A stretch of 6,005 bases of DNA from an uncultured Prevotellaceae bacterium. Lineage in GTDB: Bacteria; Bacteroidota; Bacteroidia; Bacteroidales; Bacteroidaceae. How positions within the stretch are numbered: position 1 is the first letter of the stretch; each line of letters begins with the position of its first letter. Shown here piece by piece: positions 1 through 6,005 of this stretch. The stretch spans positions 1-6,005 of the forward strand of contig CAMJRQ010000078.1 of NCBI GenBank assembly GCA_946408305.1, read 5' to 3'. A program made the position numbers and the translations under genes. The notes below the pieces were generated by a model that saw only the letters and a list, made by a program, of their open reading frames with translations, did not search any database and was not told the DNA's origin.

Positions 1-28
1 AGCAGTCCTCTTGCGTACCCCACCCCTG

Positions 29-52
29 CCCCTCCCCAAGCGTGGGGAGGGG
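29..52. repeat. GC-rich perfect hairpin CCCCTCCCCA / TGGGGAGGGG
   Basis: Two perfect 10-bp arms (29-38 and 43-52) flank a 4-base loop AGCG. Flanking sequence to the left is also C-rich (CCCCACCCCTG from 18). No T tract follows on either strand. C-rich/G-rich hairpins of this kind recur between genes in many bacterial genomes, so a dispersed intergenic repeat is the most likely reading. It could also help terminate transcription arriving from the left of the window. Confidence 0.6.
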
Positions 53-205
53 AGTCCGTATGCGCCCCCAAATTTTTCTTAATTTTCCTAATTGTCGTTC
101 CCAAAAACATAAACATTTCTTACCTACGCATCACATCCCCGCAAATTTTACCCCTCGAAAACCGACGTGAGGAACGATTAGATTCGGTGCGCCACGGTGC
201 GGCGC

Positions 206-231
206 AATTCAAAATTCAAAATTCGAAAATC
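206..231. repeat. Short tandem A/T-rich repeat (AAAATTC units)
   Basis: Reading plus strand, the block is AATTC, AAAATTC, AAAATTC, GAAAATC: two exact 7-base units flanked by degenerate copies. It directly follows a GC-rich stretch with a CGGTGCG direct repeat (185-191 and 195-201). Such AATTC-phased runs are common low-complexity intergenic sequence; no function is indicated. Confidence 0.5.
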
Positions 232-256
232 AAAACCCCTTGATAATCAGCACTCC

Positions 257-293
257 AAAAATTCGGTTTTTCGCGATGAAACCGGGGATTTTT
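257..293 (-). terminator. Candidate (possibly bidirectional) intrinsic terminator after priA
   Basis: On the minus strand, priA's direction, CGGTTT (284 to 279) pairs with AAACCG (269 to 264) around a 9-base loop, followed after two A residues by TTTTT (261 to 257). On the plus strand the same stem is lengthened by G-U pairs and followed closely by TTTTT at 289-293. The A tract before and T tract after the stem are the usual look of a bidirectional terminator. It lies about 145-180 bases past the priA stop. The six-pair stem is weak, so termination efficiency is uncertain. Confidence 0.45.
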
Positions 294-313
294 GCGACGG
301 AGCGTGTTCCTGG

Positions 314-361
314 GGCAAACGCAACGTGTTGCGACGGCCGGAAGAACACGTTGCGTTGGCC
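314..361. repeat. Long inverted repeat (hairpin) in the priA 3' region
   Basis: The arms AACGCAACGTGTT (318-330) and AACACGTTGCGTT (345-357) are perfect 13-bp reverse complements around a 14-base spacer. After one mismatch, pairing resumes for three more bases (GGC 314-316 with GCC 359-361). The spacer contains the palindrome CGGCCG. No T tract follows on either strand, so it is not a typical intrinsic terminator. It would form a stable hairpin in the 3' untranslated part of the priA message. It may be a dispersed REP-like element, an RNA-stability hairpin or a protein-binding site; the sequence alone does not decide. Confidence 0.75.
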
Positions 362-437
362 AAGAATCTTCGGTGTTTCGGCTTGGGCGGAACTTTCTGA
401 CAACCTGGAGAGACGAAAATGTCAGGAAATCATCACG

Positions 438-2915
438 TCAATCGACGTCGTAGTAGAACTGGGCGGAGCGGAAGGCGGGCTGGGCGAGGAGGTGGGCCTG
501 AAGCTGGCGCAGGCGTTGGCGAGCCTGGGGCATGGGGGCCGTGAGCTCCAGTTTGAGGAGGAGCTGGCGGATGTGCATCTGCTGCACGCGGGCCACGGAG
601 GGGACGTCGGGGCCGAGCACGCGCTCGCCGAACTGGCTGCGCAGCTGGCGGGCAGCCTCGTCGGCCAGGCGCTGCACGGTGCGCTCGTCGCGGTGCTTCA
701 TGTAGACATAGACGAGGCGGCAGCAGGGCGGGAACTGGAAGAGCTCGCGCTCGGCTATCTGCTGGTCGTACATGGCGCGGTAGGCGTGGCTGACAACCTG
801 CGCGATGATGGGCGAGGCGGGGTCGGTGGTCTGGACGACGACGGTGCCCTGCACGTTGCGCCGCCCGGCTCGTCCGGCCACCTGTGTCATCATCTGGAAG
901 GCCCGCTCGTGGCTGCGGAAGTCGGGCATGGAGAGCATGGCGCTGGCGTTGAGCACACCGACGAGCGAGACATGCTGGAAGTCGAGCCCCTTGGTGACCA
1001 TCTGTGTGCCCACGAGGATGTCGGTGCGGCCCTGCTGGAAGTCGTGGAGAAGTTGCTCGTAGCCCAGCCGCGAGCGAGTGGTGTCGAGGTCCATGCGTGC
1101 GATGCGTGCCTCGGGGAAGAGCTCGCGGAGGGCGTCCTCGATGCGCTCCGTGCCGTAGCCGTGGGGCCGCAGCTCGCGGCTCTGGCAGTTGGGGCACTGC
1201 AGGGGGATGGCATACGTGGCGCCGCAGTAGTGGCAGGTGAGGGCGCGCTGGCTGCGGTGGAGGGTGAGCGAGACGTCGCAACGCGTGCAGCGGGGCGTCC
1301 AGCCGCACGTGTGACATTCGAGGGTGGGGGCATATCCGCGCCGGTTCTGGAAGAGTATGACCTGCTGGCGGCGCTCGAGCGTCTGGCGAATGAGGGCTAT
1401 GAGCCGGGGGCTGAGGGGGCCGCGCATGAGCTTCTTGCGCCGCTGCTCGGCGATGTCGACCACCTCGATCTGGGGCAGCTGGGCCTGGCCGTAGCGCGAC
1501 GTGAGGCTGACGAGGCCGTACTTGCCCGAGAGGGCGTTGCGATAGGACTCCAGACTGGGCGTGGCGGTGCCGAGCAGAGCGCGGGCTCCGGCCTGGGCGG
1601 CCAGCACGAGGGCTGCGTTGCGCCCGTGGTAGCGCGGGGCGGGCTCTTGCTGCTTGAAGCTGGTCTCGTGCTCCTCGTCGACGATGACGAGGCCCAGACG
1701 CTGGAAGGGCAGGAAGAGGCTGCTGCGCACGCCCACGATGATGTCGTAGGGTTCGGCGGAGAGCATCTTCTGATAGACCTCGACGCGCTCGGCATCGGGA
1801 TAGCGCGAGTGGTAGACGCCCAGCCGCGGGCCGAAGATGCGGCGCAGACGCTCGGTGAGCTGCACGGTGAGGGCTATCTCGGGCAGCAGATAGAGCACCT
1901 GGCGGCCCTCGGCGAGCGCCTCGTGGATGAGGTGGATGTAGATTTCGGTCTTGCCGCTGCCGGTGACGCCGTGGAGGAGGCAGACGTTGTGGGCGTGCCA
2001 CTGCTGGCGAATCTCGCCGAGCGCCTGCTCCTGGGCGGGGCTGAGCTGGGGCATGAGCATCTCGGACATGCCCTCGGCCGCGGCGAGACGCCCCACGGGT
2101 TTCTGATAGATTTCAAGCACGCCGCGCGAACGCAGGTTGAGCAGCGTGGCAGGCGTGGCACCCGACTGCTCGAGCAGCTGTTGGCGGGTGACCTCGCGCA
2201 GCAGCTGGGGATTGCGCAGGGCCAGGGCGGGGGCCAGGGCGCTCATCTGGGCATACTTCAGGAGGAGCTTGCTCTGGGCGGGCGAGCGGCGCAGGAGGGA
2301 ATAGAGGTTGTTGAACTCGGTCTCGTCGAAGAAGGCGTCTGCAAGGCGGACGCACGAGACGGTGCGGGGCTTGTAGGTGCGGCGCACCTCCTCCTTCATC
2401 ATCACGGCGCCGGCTTCGAGCAGGCGGTGGATGGGGGCCAGAATCTGGCGCAGGCGGCTGAGCTTCTGCAGCTGGGAAATCTGCTGGTCGGGGTTCTGGG
2501 CGAGCAGGTCGACGAGGCGCTGCTCGGCGGGCGAGAGATGGTCGGAGGGGACGTAGTCGGGCGCCAGCGTCAGGCGGCTCTCGCTCTCGAGCCGCAGTCC
2601 GCCGGGCAGGGCGGCCTTGGAGACCTCGGAGAGCGTGCAGAGGTAGTAATCGGCAATCCACTGCCAGAGGCGCAGCTGGGCGGGCAGCACGGAGGGTTCC
2701 TCGTCGAGCAGCTCCATGACCTCCTTGGTGGCTACGGCGGGCACCTCGTCGTGGAGGCGGACGACGACGGCGCTATAGAAACGGCGCGAGCCGAAGGGTA
2801 CAAGAACACGGCACCCTACCCGCAGGCGAGCCGAGAGCTCGGGCGGCACGGTATAGGTGAACGTGCCTTCTACGGGTAGGGGCGGAATGACGTCGCAATA
2901 GCGGGGCGGGGTCAT
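438..2915 (-). CDS. priA: PriA, replication restart (primosomal) DNA helicase, N' protein
   Basis: PriA, 825 residues, is a 3'-to-5' superfamily 2 helicase that recognises stalled or collapsed forks and starts reloading of the replicative helicase. Domains in order: N-terminal 3'-DNA-binding domain (about 1-105, typical opening PLPVEGTFTYTVP), winged-helix region (about 115-200), helicase lobe 1 (about 285-475), helicase lobe 2 with zinc insertion (about 476-700) and C-terminal domain (about 715-825). Visible motifs are Walker A GVTGSGKT (316-323), DEEH (413-416), GTATPS (449-454), GTQMVTKGLDF (636-646) and QVAGRAGR (678-685). Eight cysteines in four CxxC pairs (534/537, 543/546, 561/564, 574/577) match the two-zinc site, so the enzyme appears intact. 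The ATG chosen places the conserved N-terminal segment directly after the start and overlaps the gldN stop by 4 bp (ATGA). No Shine-Dalgarno sequence is apparent, which supports coupling to gldN. The stop is TGA at 438-440. Confidence 0.97.
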   Translation of the reverse strand: MTPPRYCDVIPPLPVEGTFTYTVPPELSARLRVGCRVLVPFGSRRFYSAVVVRLHDEVPAVATKEVMELLDEEPSVLPAQLRLWQWIADYYLCTLSEVSKAALPGGLRLESESRLTLAPDYVPSDHLSPAEQRLVDLLAQNPDQQISQLQKLSRLRQILAPIHRLLEAGAVMMKEEVRRTYKPRTVSCVRLADAFFDETEFNNLYSLLRRSPAQSKLLLKYAQMSALAPALALRNPQLLREVTRQQLLEQSGATPATLLNLRSRGVLEIYQKPVGRLAAAEGMSEMLMPQLSPAQEQALGEIRQQWHAHNVCLLHGVTGSGKTEIYIHLIHEALAEGRQVLYLLPEIALTVQLTERLRRIFGPRLGVYHSRYPDAERVEVYQKMLSAEPYDIIVGVRSSLFLPFQRLGLVIVDEEHETSFKQQEPAPRYHGRNAALVLAAQAGARALLGTATPSLESYRNALSGKYGLVSLTSRYGQAQLPQIEVVDIAEQRRKKLMRGPLSPRLIALIRQTLERRQQVILFQNRRGYAPTLECHTCGWTPRCTRCDVSLTLHRSQRALTCHYCGATYAIPLQCPNCQSRELRPHGYGTERIEDALRELFPEARIARMDLDTTRSRLGYEQLLHDFQQGRTDILVGTQMVTKGLDFQHVSLVGVLNASAMLSMPDFRSHERAFQMMTQVAGRAGRRNVQGTVVVQTTDPASPIIAQVVSHAYRAMYDQQIAERELFQFPPCCRLVYVYMKHRDERTVQRLADEAARQLRSQFGERVLGPDVPSVARVQQMHIRQLLLKLELTAPMPQARQRLRQLQAHLLAQPAFRSAQFYYDVD
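2912..2915 (-). promoter_or_regulatory. ATGA stop/start overlap of gldN and priA (translational coupling)
   Basis: Read on the minus strand, the four bases are ATGA: the last three are the gldN stop TGA and the first three are the priA start ATG. The preceding bases are GC-rich and show no purine-rich ribosome site. Both gene calls are independently supported by conserved protein ends, so the overlap is real. That ribosomes finishing gldN re-initiate on priA is inference. Confidence 0.75.
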
Positions 2916-3973
2916 CGGCGTTGCCGGCGGGCGCTGACGGTGGGTGCGCTCGAACTCTTCGCGGAGCTGTCGCCACCATTGCGCCGGCGGCTGCTCGACT
3001 GGACCTTCTCGCTGCTCGATGCGCGGCGCGAAGCCTTCGTCTTGCGTGCCACGACGACGGTGGAGTCGGCCGTGCTGTCCTGAGCCTCGTCCCGATGGCC
3101 CCAGACGCCTTCCTCGAAGTCGGTGAGCTGCTTCTCAATCTTCTTCTGCTCGAGGGCCATGGCCGAGTCGGTCTCGCAATAGTTGGCCAGCACCTTGCCC
3201 TGGAGGTTGTTGGTCTTGTAGATCTTGCCCTCGTAGCGGTTCATGGTGAAGAAGTCGTCGGCCGTCATGTTGGAGACGTTGTTCAGGTTGCTGCCCATCA
3301 TGGGGAGGCGGGCCAGGTAGGGGGCAATGTCTTCGTACTTCACCCAGAAGAGGGGATAGGGCGTGCCGCCGCCTGTGCCTTCGCCAAACTCGTCGTCGCC
3401 GCGCATGAGGATGGGGCAGAGGGCGGTGACGCGGGTGGAGAAGGTGCCGGTGCGCTGGTCGAGATAGACGCTCTCCTTGATGTAGTAGCGTGTGGCTTCG
3501 GCACTGGGCACGTCGCTGTCGGCCACGTTGAGCTTGCCTCCCTCGCCCTCCTCGTAGAAGATGCTGTAGCGCTCGAGCATGTCCTTCACCTCGAGCTTGT
3601 CCTTCGGCTCGAACGACTCGTTGCCGTCGAGCTTATAGGTGTAGGCCGTGACGCGCCCGGTGAGGATGAGGCGGAAGAGATAGGTGAAGAGGTTCACCTG
3701 GCGTCCCTGCGGCTCGACGGGGTAGTACATGGGGGCGTTCTTGTCCTTCATGAGGTCGAGCTGGCGGTAGATGTCGCGCTTCCATACCACGTCGTCGGGC
3801 ATCGAGGCCGCGGTGGGTAACTGGAGCGAGGCACGGTCCTTTCCGTTCTGTGCTCCGGCGCTGCGCTGGTTGGCAGCAGCCGTGCTGGTGGTCACGCGTC
3901 GCTTGGCGGGCTGTGCCGTGGCAGCGAGCCCGACGGAGGCGAGCACCGTTATGGTCAGGAGAAAACGTTTCAT
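2912..3973 (-). CDS. gldN: GldN/PorN, T9SS periplasmic ring protein
   Basis: GldN (PorN), 353 residues. In the T9SS it binds the lipoprotein GldK (PorK) to form the large periplasmic ring below the outer membrane and contacts the distal end of GldM. Residues 1-20 form a clear signal peptide (MKR, then LLTITVLASVGLAA), with a likely cleavage near ATA|Q. No cysteine follows the signal, so this is a soluble periplasmic protein rather than a lipoprotein. A low-complexity Thr/Ala/Arg linker (about 22-55) leads into the conserved domain, with WKRDIYRQLDL at 64-74, NAPMYYP at 79-85, and LFTYLFRLIL at 95-104 followed by YTYKLDG. Cys186 and Cys266 are the only cysteines. From about residue 297 the protein becomes a Ser/Arg/Lys-rich tail ending ARRQRR, probably disordered. 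The gene starts 25 bp after gldM, and its TGA overlaps the priA ATG. The family call is strong; the tail function is unknown. Confidence 0.95.
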   Translation of the reverse strand: MKRFLLTITVLASVGLAATAQPAKRRVTTSTAAANQRSAGAQNGKDRASLQLPTAASMPDDVVWKRDIYRQLDLMKDKNAPMYYPVEPQGRQVNLFTYLFRLILTGRVTAYTYKLDGNESFEPKDKLEVKDMLERYSIFYEEGEGGKLNVADSDVPSAEATRYYIKESVYLDQRTGTFSTRVTALCPILMRGDDEFGEGTGGGTPYPLFWVKYEDIAPYLARLPMMGSNLNNVSNMTADDFFTMNRYEGKIYKTNNLQGKVLANYCETDSAMALEQKKIEKQLTDFEEGVWGHRDEAQDSTADSTVVVARKTKASRRASSSEKVQSSSRRRNGGDSSAKSSSAPTVSARRQRR

Positions 3974-3998
3974 ATTCCTATTTGTGTTTTATAGATGT
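3974..3998 (-). promoter_or_regulatory. A/T-rich translation leader of gldN
   Basis: The 25-bp gap between the gldM stop (TAA) and the gldN ATG reads on the minus strand as an A/T-rich leader containing TATAAAACACAAATAGGAAT just before the start. A-rich, weakly structured leaders are typical of Bacteroidota genes, which rely little on Shine-Dalgarno pairing. A short AGGA lies close to the ATG but at less than ideal spacing. The gap is too short for a convincing separate promoter. Confidence 0.5.
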
Positions 3999-5561
3999 TT
4001 ACTTGATGATGACTTCCATGGCTCCGGAGAGGGTGCGCTCGATGCCGTCGGGGCCCTTGGCCTGGACGTTGGTGATGTAGAATCGCTTGTTGCGCGCCAG
4101 CGAGCGCATCTGGCCCTTCTGCTGGTCGGAGAAGCGGGAGCCGTTGCTCTTGTAGGGCACGGCGTTGCCCATGGCGTCGTAGAAGACGGTCTCGAAGCCC
4201 AGCACCTGGAAGGAGATGTTAAGCAGTCCGTCGTCGATGGCGGCTCCGATGCCCTCGGTGCCCATGAGAATCTGCTTGCTGAGTCCGCCGCCGCGGAAGT
4301 GCTCCTCGCCGCCCTCGGCAGCGTAGGCGATGAAGGCCGTCGGGTCGGGCAGCTTGCGCACACGGAAGGTGAACTTGCCCATCTCCTGGCTGCGGCCGTC
4401 GTGCTGGGCCGTGACGGTGATGACGGCGTCCTGTCCGGGAGTGCCGGGGCGGGCGATGAAGTGTCCGTCGCCCTTGGGAGTGAGCGAACCGCCCGTCATC
4501 GAGCACGAAATCTGGTTGCGGGGCACGCCGGGCACGCTGACGCTCATCGGGTTGTCATATCCGGCATAGAGCACGTTCATGATGTCGGCACTGACGGTGG
4601 CGCTCGGTGCCACGACGGTGTACTTCTGCGTGAAGTCGCGGCGCACCGTCTCGCCCGAGCCGTCGATCATCTCGATGTAGCCGTTGAGCGAGAAGTCGCC
4701 CGTCTGGTTGCAGATGGTTTCGTAGATGCCCTGCTCGCTCTTTATCTGGCGTCCGCCCACGTAGATGGTGGGACGCTGGGTGGTGTCGACGGCGGCCATG
4801 AAGATCTGGGCCGAGAAGCGTCCGCCCTGGACGACGGTCTGCGAGTTGGGGATGACGTAGGCTTCGAGCAGGTTCACGCGGACGTCCTTCATGTCGACGT
4901 TGCTGATGAGGTTGTGGAGCACCTCGCCCTCGGCATAGCGCACGTCGCTCTGGAGCTTGGTGAGCAGGGTGACGGCAGCGGCCGTGGGCATGTTCTCGAA
5001 CATGTATTCCTGCCAGTTCTTGCCCAGGAGCTGTGCCTTCTGGGGCAGCTCGGTGCTGAGGTTGCTGCTGATGATGTCGCGCTTCTTCTCGTCGGTGACC
5101 ATCTGGATGATTTGCTCGCGATAGCTGTTGATGCGGTCGTAGAGTTCGCGGCCGCGGCCTTTACCGGGGGCGAGCATCACCTGTGTGCTGGCCTCGAGGT
5201 CTTCGCGGTTCTTGATGTTCTCCACGTCGCCGTCCTTGCCGTCGCTCTCGCGCACGATGGCCGTCTTGAGCTCTTCGGAGAGGTTGTAGAGCGAGTCGCT
5301 GATGCTGCGCACGTATTGGGCCCGTTCGTACCATTGCTTCACCTTGGCGGGGTTCGACTTCATCTGCTGCTCGAACTCGTCGTAAATGCCCTGGTTCACC
5401 TGGTTGGCGTTCTGGGTGGATTTGTTCAACCCCTCCGAGACGAGCGAGAAACCGTTCAGCACGTCGCTCGACACGTTCAGCGCGAGCATGGCCATGAGGA
5501 CCACGTACATCAGGTTGATCATCTTCTGGCGGGGCGATATTCTTTTCTTCTTTATCGGCAT
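3999..5561 (-). CDS. gldM: GldM/PorM, T9SS motor stalk protein
   Basis: GldM (PorM), 520 residues, the usual family length. It is anchored by one N-terminal membrane helix inside the GldL bundle and spans the periplasm to the GldK/GldN ring, passing on motion powered by the proton gradient. The N-terminus is basic (KKKR), followed by the family signature PRQKMINLMY (residues 10-19) and a single hydrophobic helix (about 14-34). Arg11 aligns with the Arg in the PRQK motif of Flavobacterium GldM (Arg9), reported to matter for motor function. Residues about 40-220 are polar and helical (domain D1). Residues about 225-520 are beta-rich, as in the D2-D4 domains of known GldM/PorM structures; these boundaries are approximate. 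The only cysteines are Cys284 and Cys353. The ATG start fits because the signature begins within ten residues. The gene lies 54 bp after gldL and 25 bp before gldN. No truncation or frameshift is visible. Confidence 0.96.
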   Translation of the reverse strand: MPIKKKRISPRQKMINLMYVVLMAMLALNVSSDVLNGFSLVSEGLNKSTQNANQVNQGIYDEFEQQMKSNPAKVKQWYERAQYVRSISDSLYNLSEELKTAIVRESDGKDGDVENIKNREDLEASTQVMLAPGKGRGRELYDRINSYREQIIQMVTDEKKRDIISSNLSTELPQKAQLLGKNWQEYMFENMPTAAAVTLLTKLQSDVRYAEGEVLHNLISNVDMKDVRVNLLEAYVIPNSQTVVQGGRFSAQIFMAAVDTTQRPTIYVGGRQIKSEQGIYETICNQTGDFSLNGYIEMIDGSGETVRRDFTQKYTVVAPSATVSADIMNVLYAGYDNPMSVSVPGVPRNQISCSMTGGSLTPKGDGHFIARPGTPGQDAVITVTAQHDGRSQEMGKFTFRVRKLPDPTAFIAYAAEGGEEHFRGGGLSKQILMGTEGIGAAIDDGLLNISFQVLGFETVFYDAMGNAVPYKSNGSRFSDQQKGQMRSLARNKRFYITNVQAKGPDGIERTLSGAMEVIIK

Positions 5562-5615
5562 CTTTTCTGAAGCGAATTAAGAATGATTCTTTCTTTTTCC
5601 GGAGTGAGTGTGGGT
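5562..5615 (-). promoter_or_regulatory. gldL-gldM intergenic leader with A-rich stretch and small palindrome
   Basis: The 54-bp gap contains, on the minus strand, a purine-rich run (GGAAAAAGAAAGAATC) and ends with CAGAAAAG directly before the gldM ATG. This is the A-rich leader expected in Bacteroidota. An odd-centred palindrome AAGAAT-n-ATTCTT sits at 5579-5591. I see no match to the Bacteroidota promoter pattern (TTTG, then TAnnTTTG about 20 bases on), so gldM is probably transcribed from upstream of gldL. Confidence 0.4.
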
Positions 5616-6005
5616 TCAGGCTTCGTCCTGCGGCTCGGTGGTGGCGATGGAGGGGCCCATGTTGATGGTGAGGGCCTTGATCATGCGGGCATAGACGTTG
5701 TTCAGCTCCTCAATCTGCTGTGCCATGCGGCGTGTCTGTTCGTCGATCTGCTCGATGGTGCTCACCTGCTTGCTGATGTTGCGCAGCTGGAGCTCGTAGA
5801 CGGTGGCAATGCCAGTGAGGGTGCGGTTGAGGTTTTCCATCTCCTCGCTGTCGGTGCTCATGCGGGCGGCCTGCTCCTTCACGTGGACGAGCACTTCGGT
5901 CAGCTCGGTGAGCTCCTTGGCGTAGTTGGTGACGGCCTCTTCGATGGCCTGCGGGTCGGTGGCCTTGATGGCGTTGGGGTCTATGCCGGCTCCGCCGCCC
6001 TGCAG
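5616..6005 (-). CDS. gldL: GldL/PorL, T9SS motor protein, C-terminal part only (cut by window edge)
   Basis: This is the last 129 residues of GldL (PorL), the inner-membrane protein that forms the T9SS and gliding motor with GldM. The frame is open to the right edge of the window, so the true start and the two N-terminal membrane helices that family members carry lie outside. A possible GTG at 5892-5894 is an internal valine (context LTEVLVHVKEQ), not a start. What is visible is soluble and strongly helical: an Ile/Glu/Gln-rich stretch with heptad-like spacing (STIEQIDEQTRRMAQQIEEL), then the family-like segment LNNVYARMIKAL near the end and an acidic tail ending QDEA. In characterised members this region is the cytoplasmic domain. 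The stop is TGA at 5616-5618. The identification rests on this C-terminal pattern plus the position directly before gldM and gldN, the usual gldKLMN order. Expected upstream neighbours, gldK and perhaps porP, are not in the window. Confidence 0.9.
   Translation of the reverse strand: MQGGGAGIDPNAIKATDPQAIEEAVTNYAKELTELTEVLVHVKEQAARMSTDSEEMENLNRTLTGIATVYELQLRNISKQVSTIEQIDEQTRRMAQQIEELNNVYARMIKALTINMGPSIATTEPQDEA

Larger units (their letters stand above)
1..437. other. Intergenic region downstream of priA, no supported gene
   Basis: No ORF here looks like a gene. Bases from about 68 to 270 are clearly richer in A and T than the coding sequence to the right. The region contains the C/G hairpin at 29-52, the tandem AAAATTC block, the terminator-like hairpin at 257-293 and the inverted repeat at 314-361. 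I found no tRNA-like or rRNA-like sequence and no promoter that fits the Bacteroidota consensus with correct spacing on either strand. Any gene that begins or ends to the left is outside the window. Confidence 0.7.

Noticed and set aside
61..180. Bacteroidota promoter (TTTG and TAnnTTTG) in the A+T-rich patch
   Set aside because: Near matches such as TATGTTTT on the minus strand and TAATTTTC on the plus strand exist, but none has a TTTG-type element at the proper distance of about 20 bases.
197..400. A possible 67-residue plus-strand small protein in the intergenic region
   Set aside because: It runs across the AAAATTC block, the terminator-like hairpin and the long inverted repeat, has no clear ribosome site or promoter, and shows no domain, signal or membrane segment. 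It could be revisited if relatives conserve the reading frame.
433..2001. A 522-codon minus-strand ORF overlapping priA in another frame
   Set aside because: Its product is an Arg/Pro/Ala/His-rich out-of-frame reading typical of GC-rich genes; no motif supports it.
240..2879. An 879-codon plus-strand ORF running opposite priA
   Set aside because: It is in exact codon register with priA, so it is stopped only where priA uses TTA, CTA or TCA, which are rare in this GC-rich gene. Its product is an Ala/Gly/Leu/Glu/Val-rich low-information sequence with no recognisable domain, while priA has every family motif.
2921..3820. A 299-codon plus-strand ORF opposite gldN
   Set aside because: It is also in register with gldN codons and has the same shadow composition.
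3771..5570. A 599-codon plus-strand ORF opposite gldM
   Set aside because: Same codon-register shadow effect; the product is Val/Ala/Leu/His/Asp-rich with no domain, and it overlaps a clear gldM.
5579..5591. Palindrome AAGAAT-n-ATTCTT before gldM as an operator
   Set aside because: Six-base A/T-rich arms are easily found by chance, and no promoter or regulator nearby supports a binding site.
5616..5894. A complete 92-residue gene beginning at 5894
   Set aside because: The proposed start is GTG within an open frame that continues to the window edge and matches GldL, so it is an internal valine of a longer gene.

Overview
The window is a GC-rich stretch of a Bacteroidota genome. The grounds are three consecutive genes of the Bacteroidota-specific type IX secretion system (T9SS)/gliding machinery, A/T-rich gene leaders without strong Shine-Dalgarno sequences, and an A+T-rich intergenic region that contrasts with GC-rich genes. 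A Bacteroidales member of the Prevotella type is a reasonable guess, but the sequence here does not prove it.

All genes are on the minus strand and read from right to left. They are the C-terminal part of gldL/porL (cut by the right edge, 5616-6005), gldM/porM (3999-5561), gldN/porN (2912-3973) and priA, the replication-restart helicase (438-2915). Spacing is tight: 54 bp between gldL and gldM, 25 bp between gldM and gldN, and a 4-bp ATGA overlap between gldN and priA. This suggests one transcription unit, with priA translation coupled to gldN.

GldL and GldM form the inner-membrane motor of the T9SS. The GldM periplasmic stalk reaches the GldK/GldN ring under the outer membrane, which drives export of proteins with T9SS C-terminal signals and, in gliding species, cell movement. 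PriA is functionally unrelated: it reloads the replicative helicase at stalled forks. Its place at the end of the operon looks like co-transcription rather than a shared pathway.

Bases 1-437, downstream of priA, have no convincing gene. They hold a terminator-like hairpin with A and T tracts (257-293), a strong 13-bp inverted repeat (core arms 318-330 and 345-357), a G/C hairpin (29-52) and an A+T-rich patch with short tandem AAAATTC units. The many long plus-strand ORFs opposite the genes are in codon register with them and are best explained as shadows of GC-rich codon use. I see no clearly new system. The points most worth a second look are the gldN-priA coupling, the basic Ser/Arg-rich tail of GldN and the intergenic inverted repeats.
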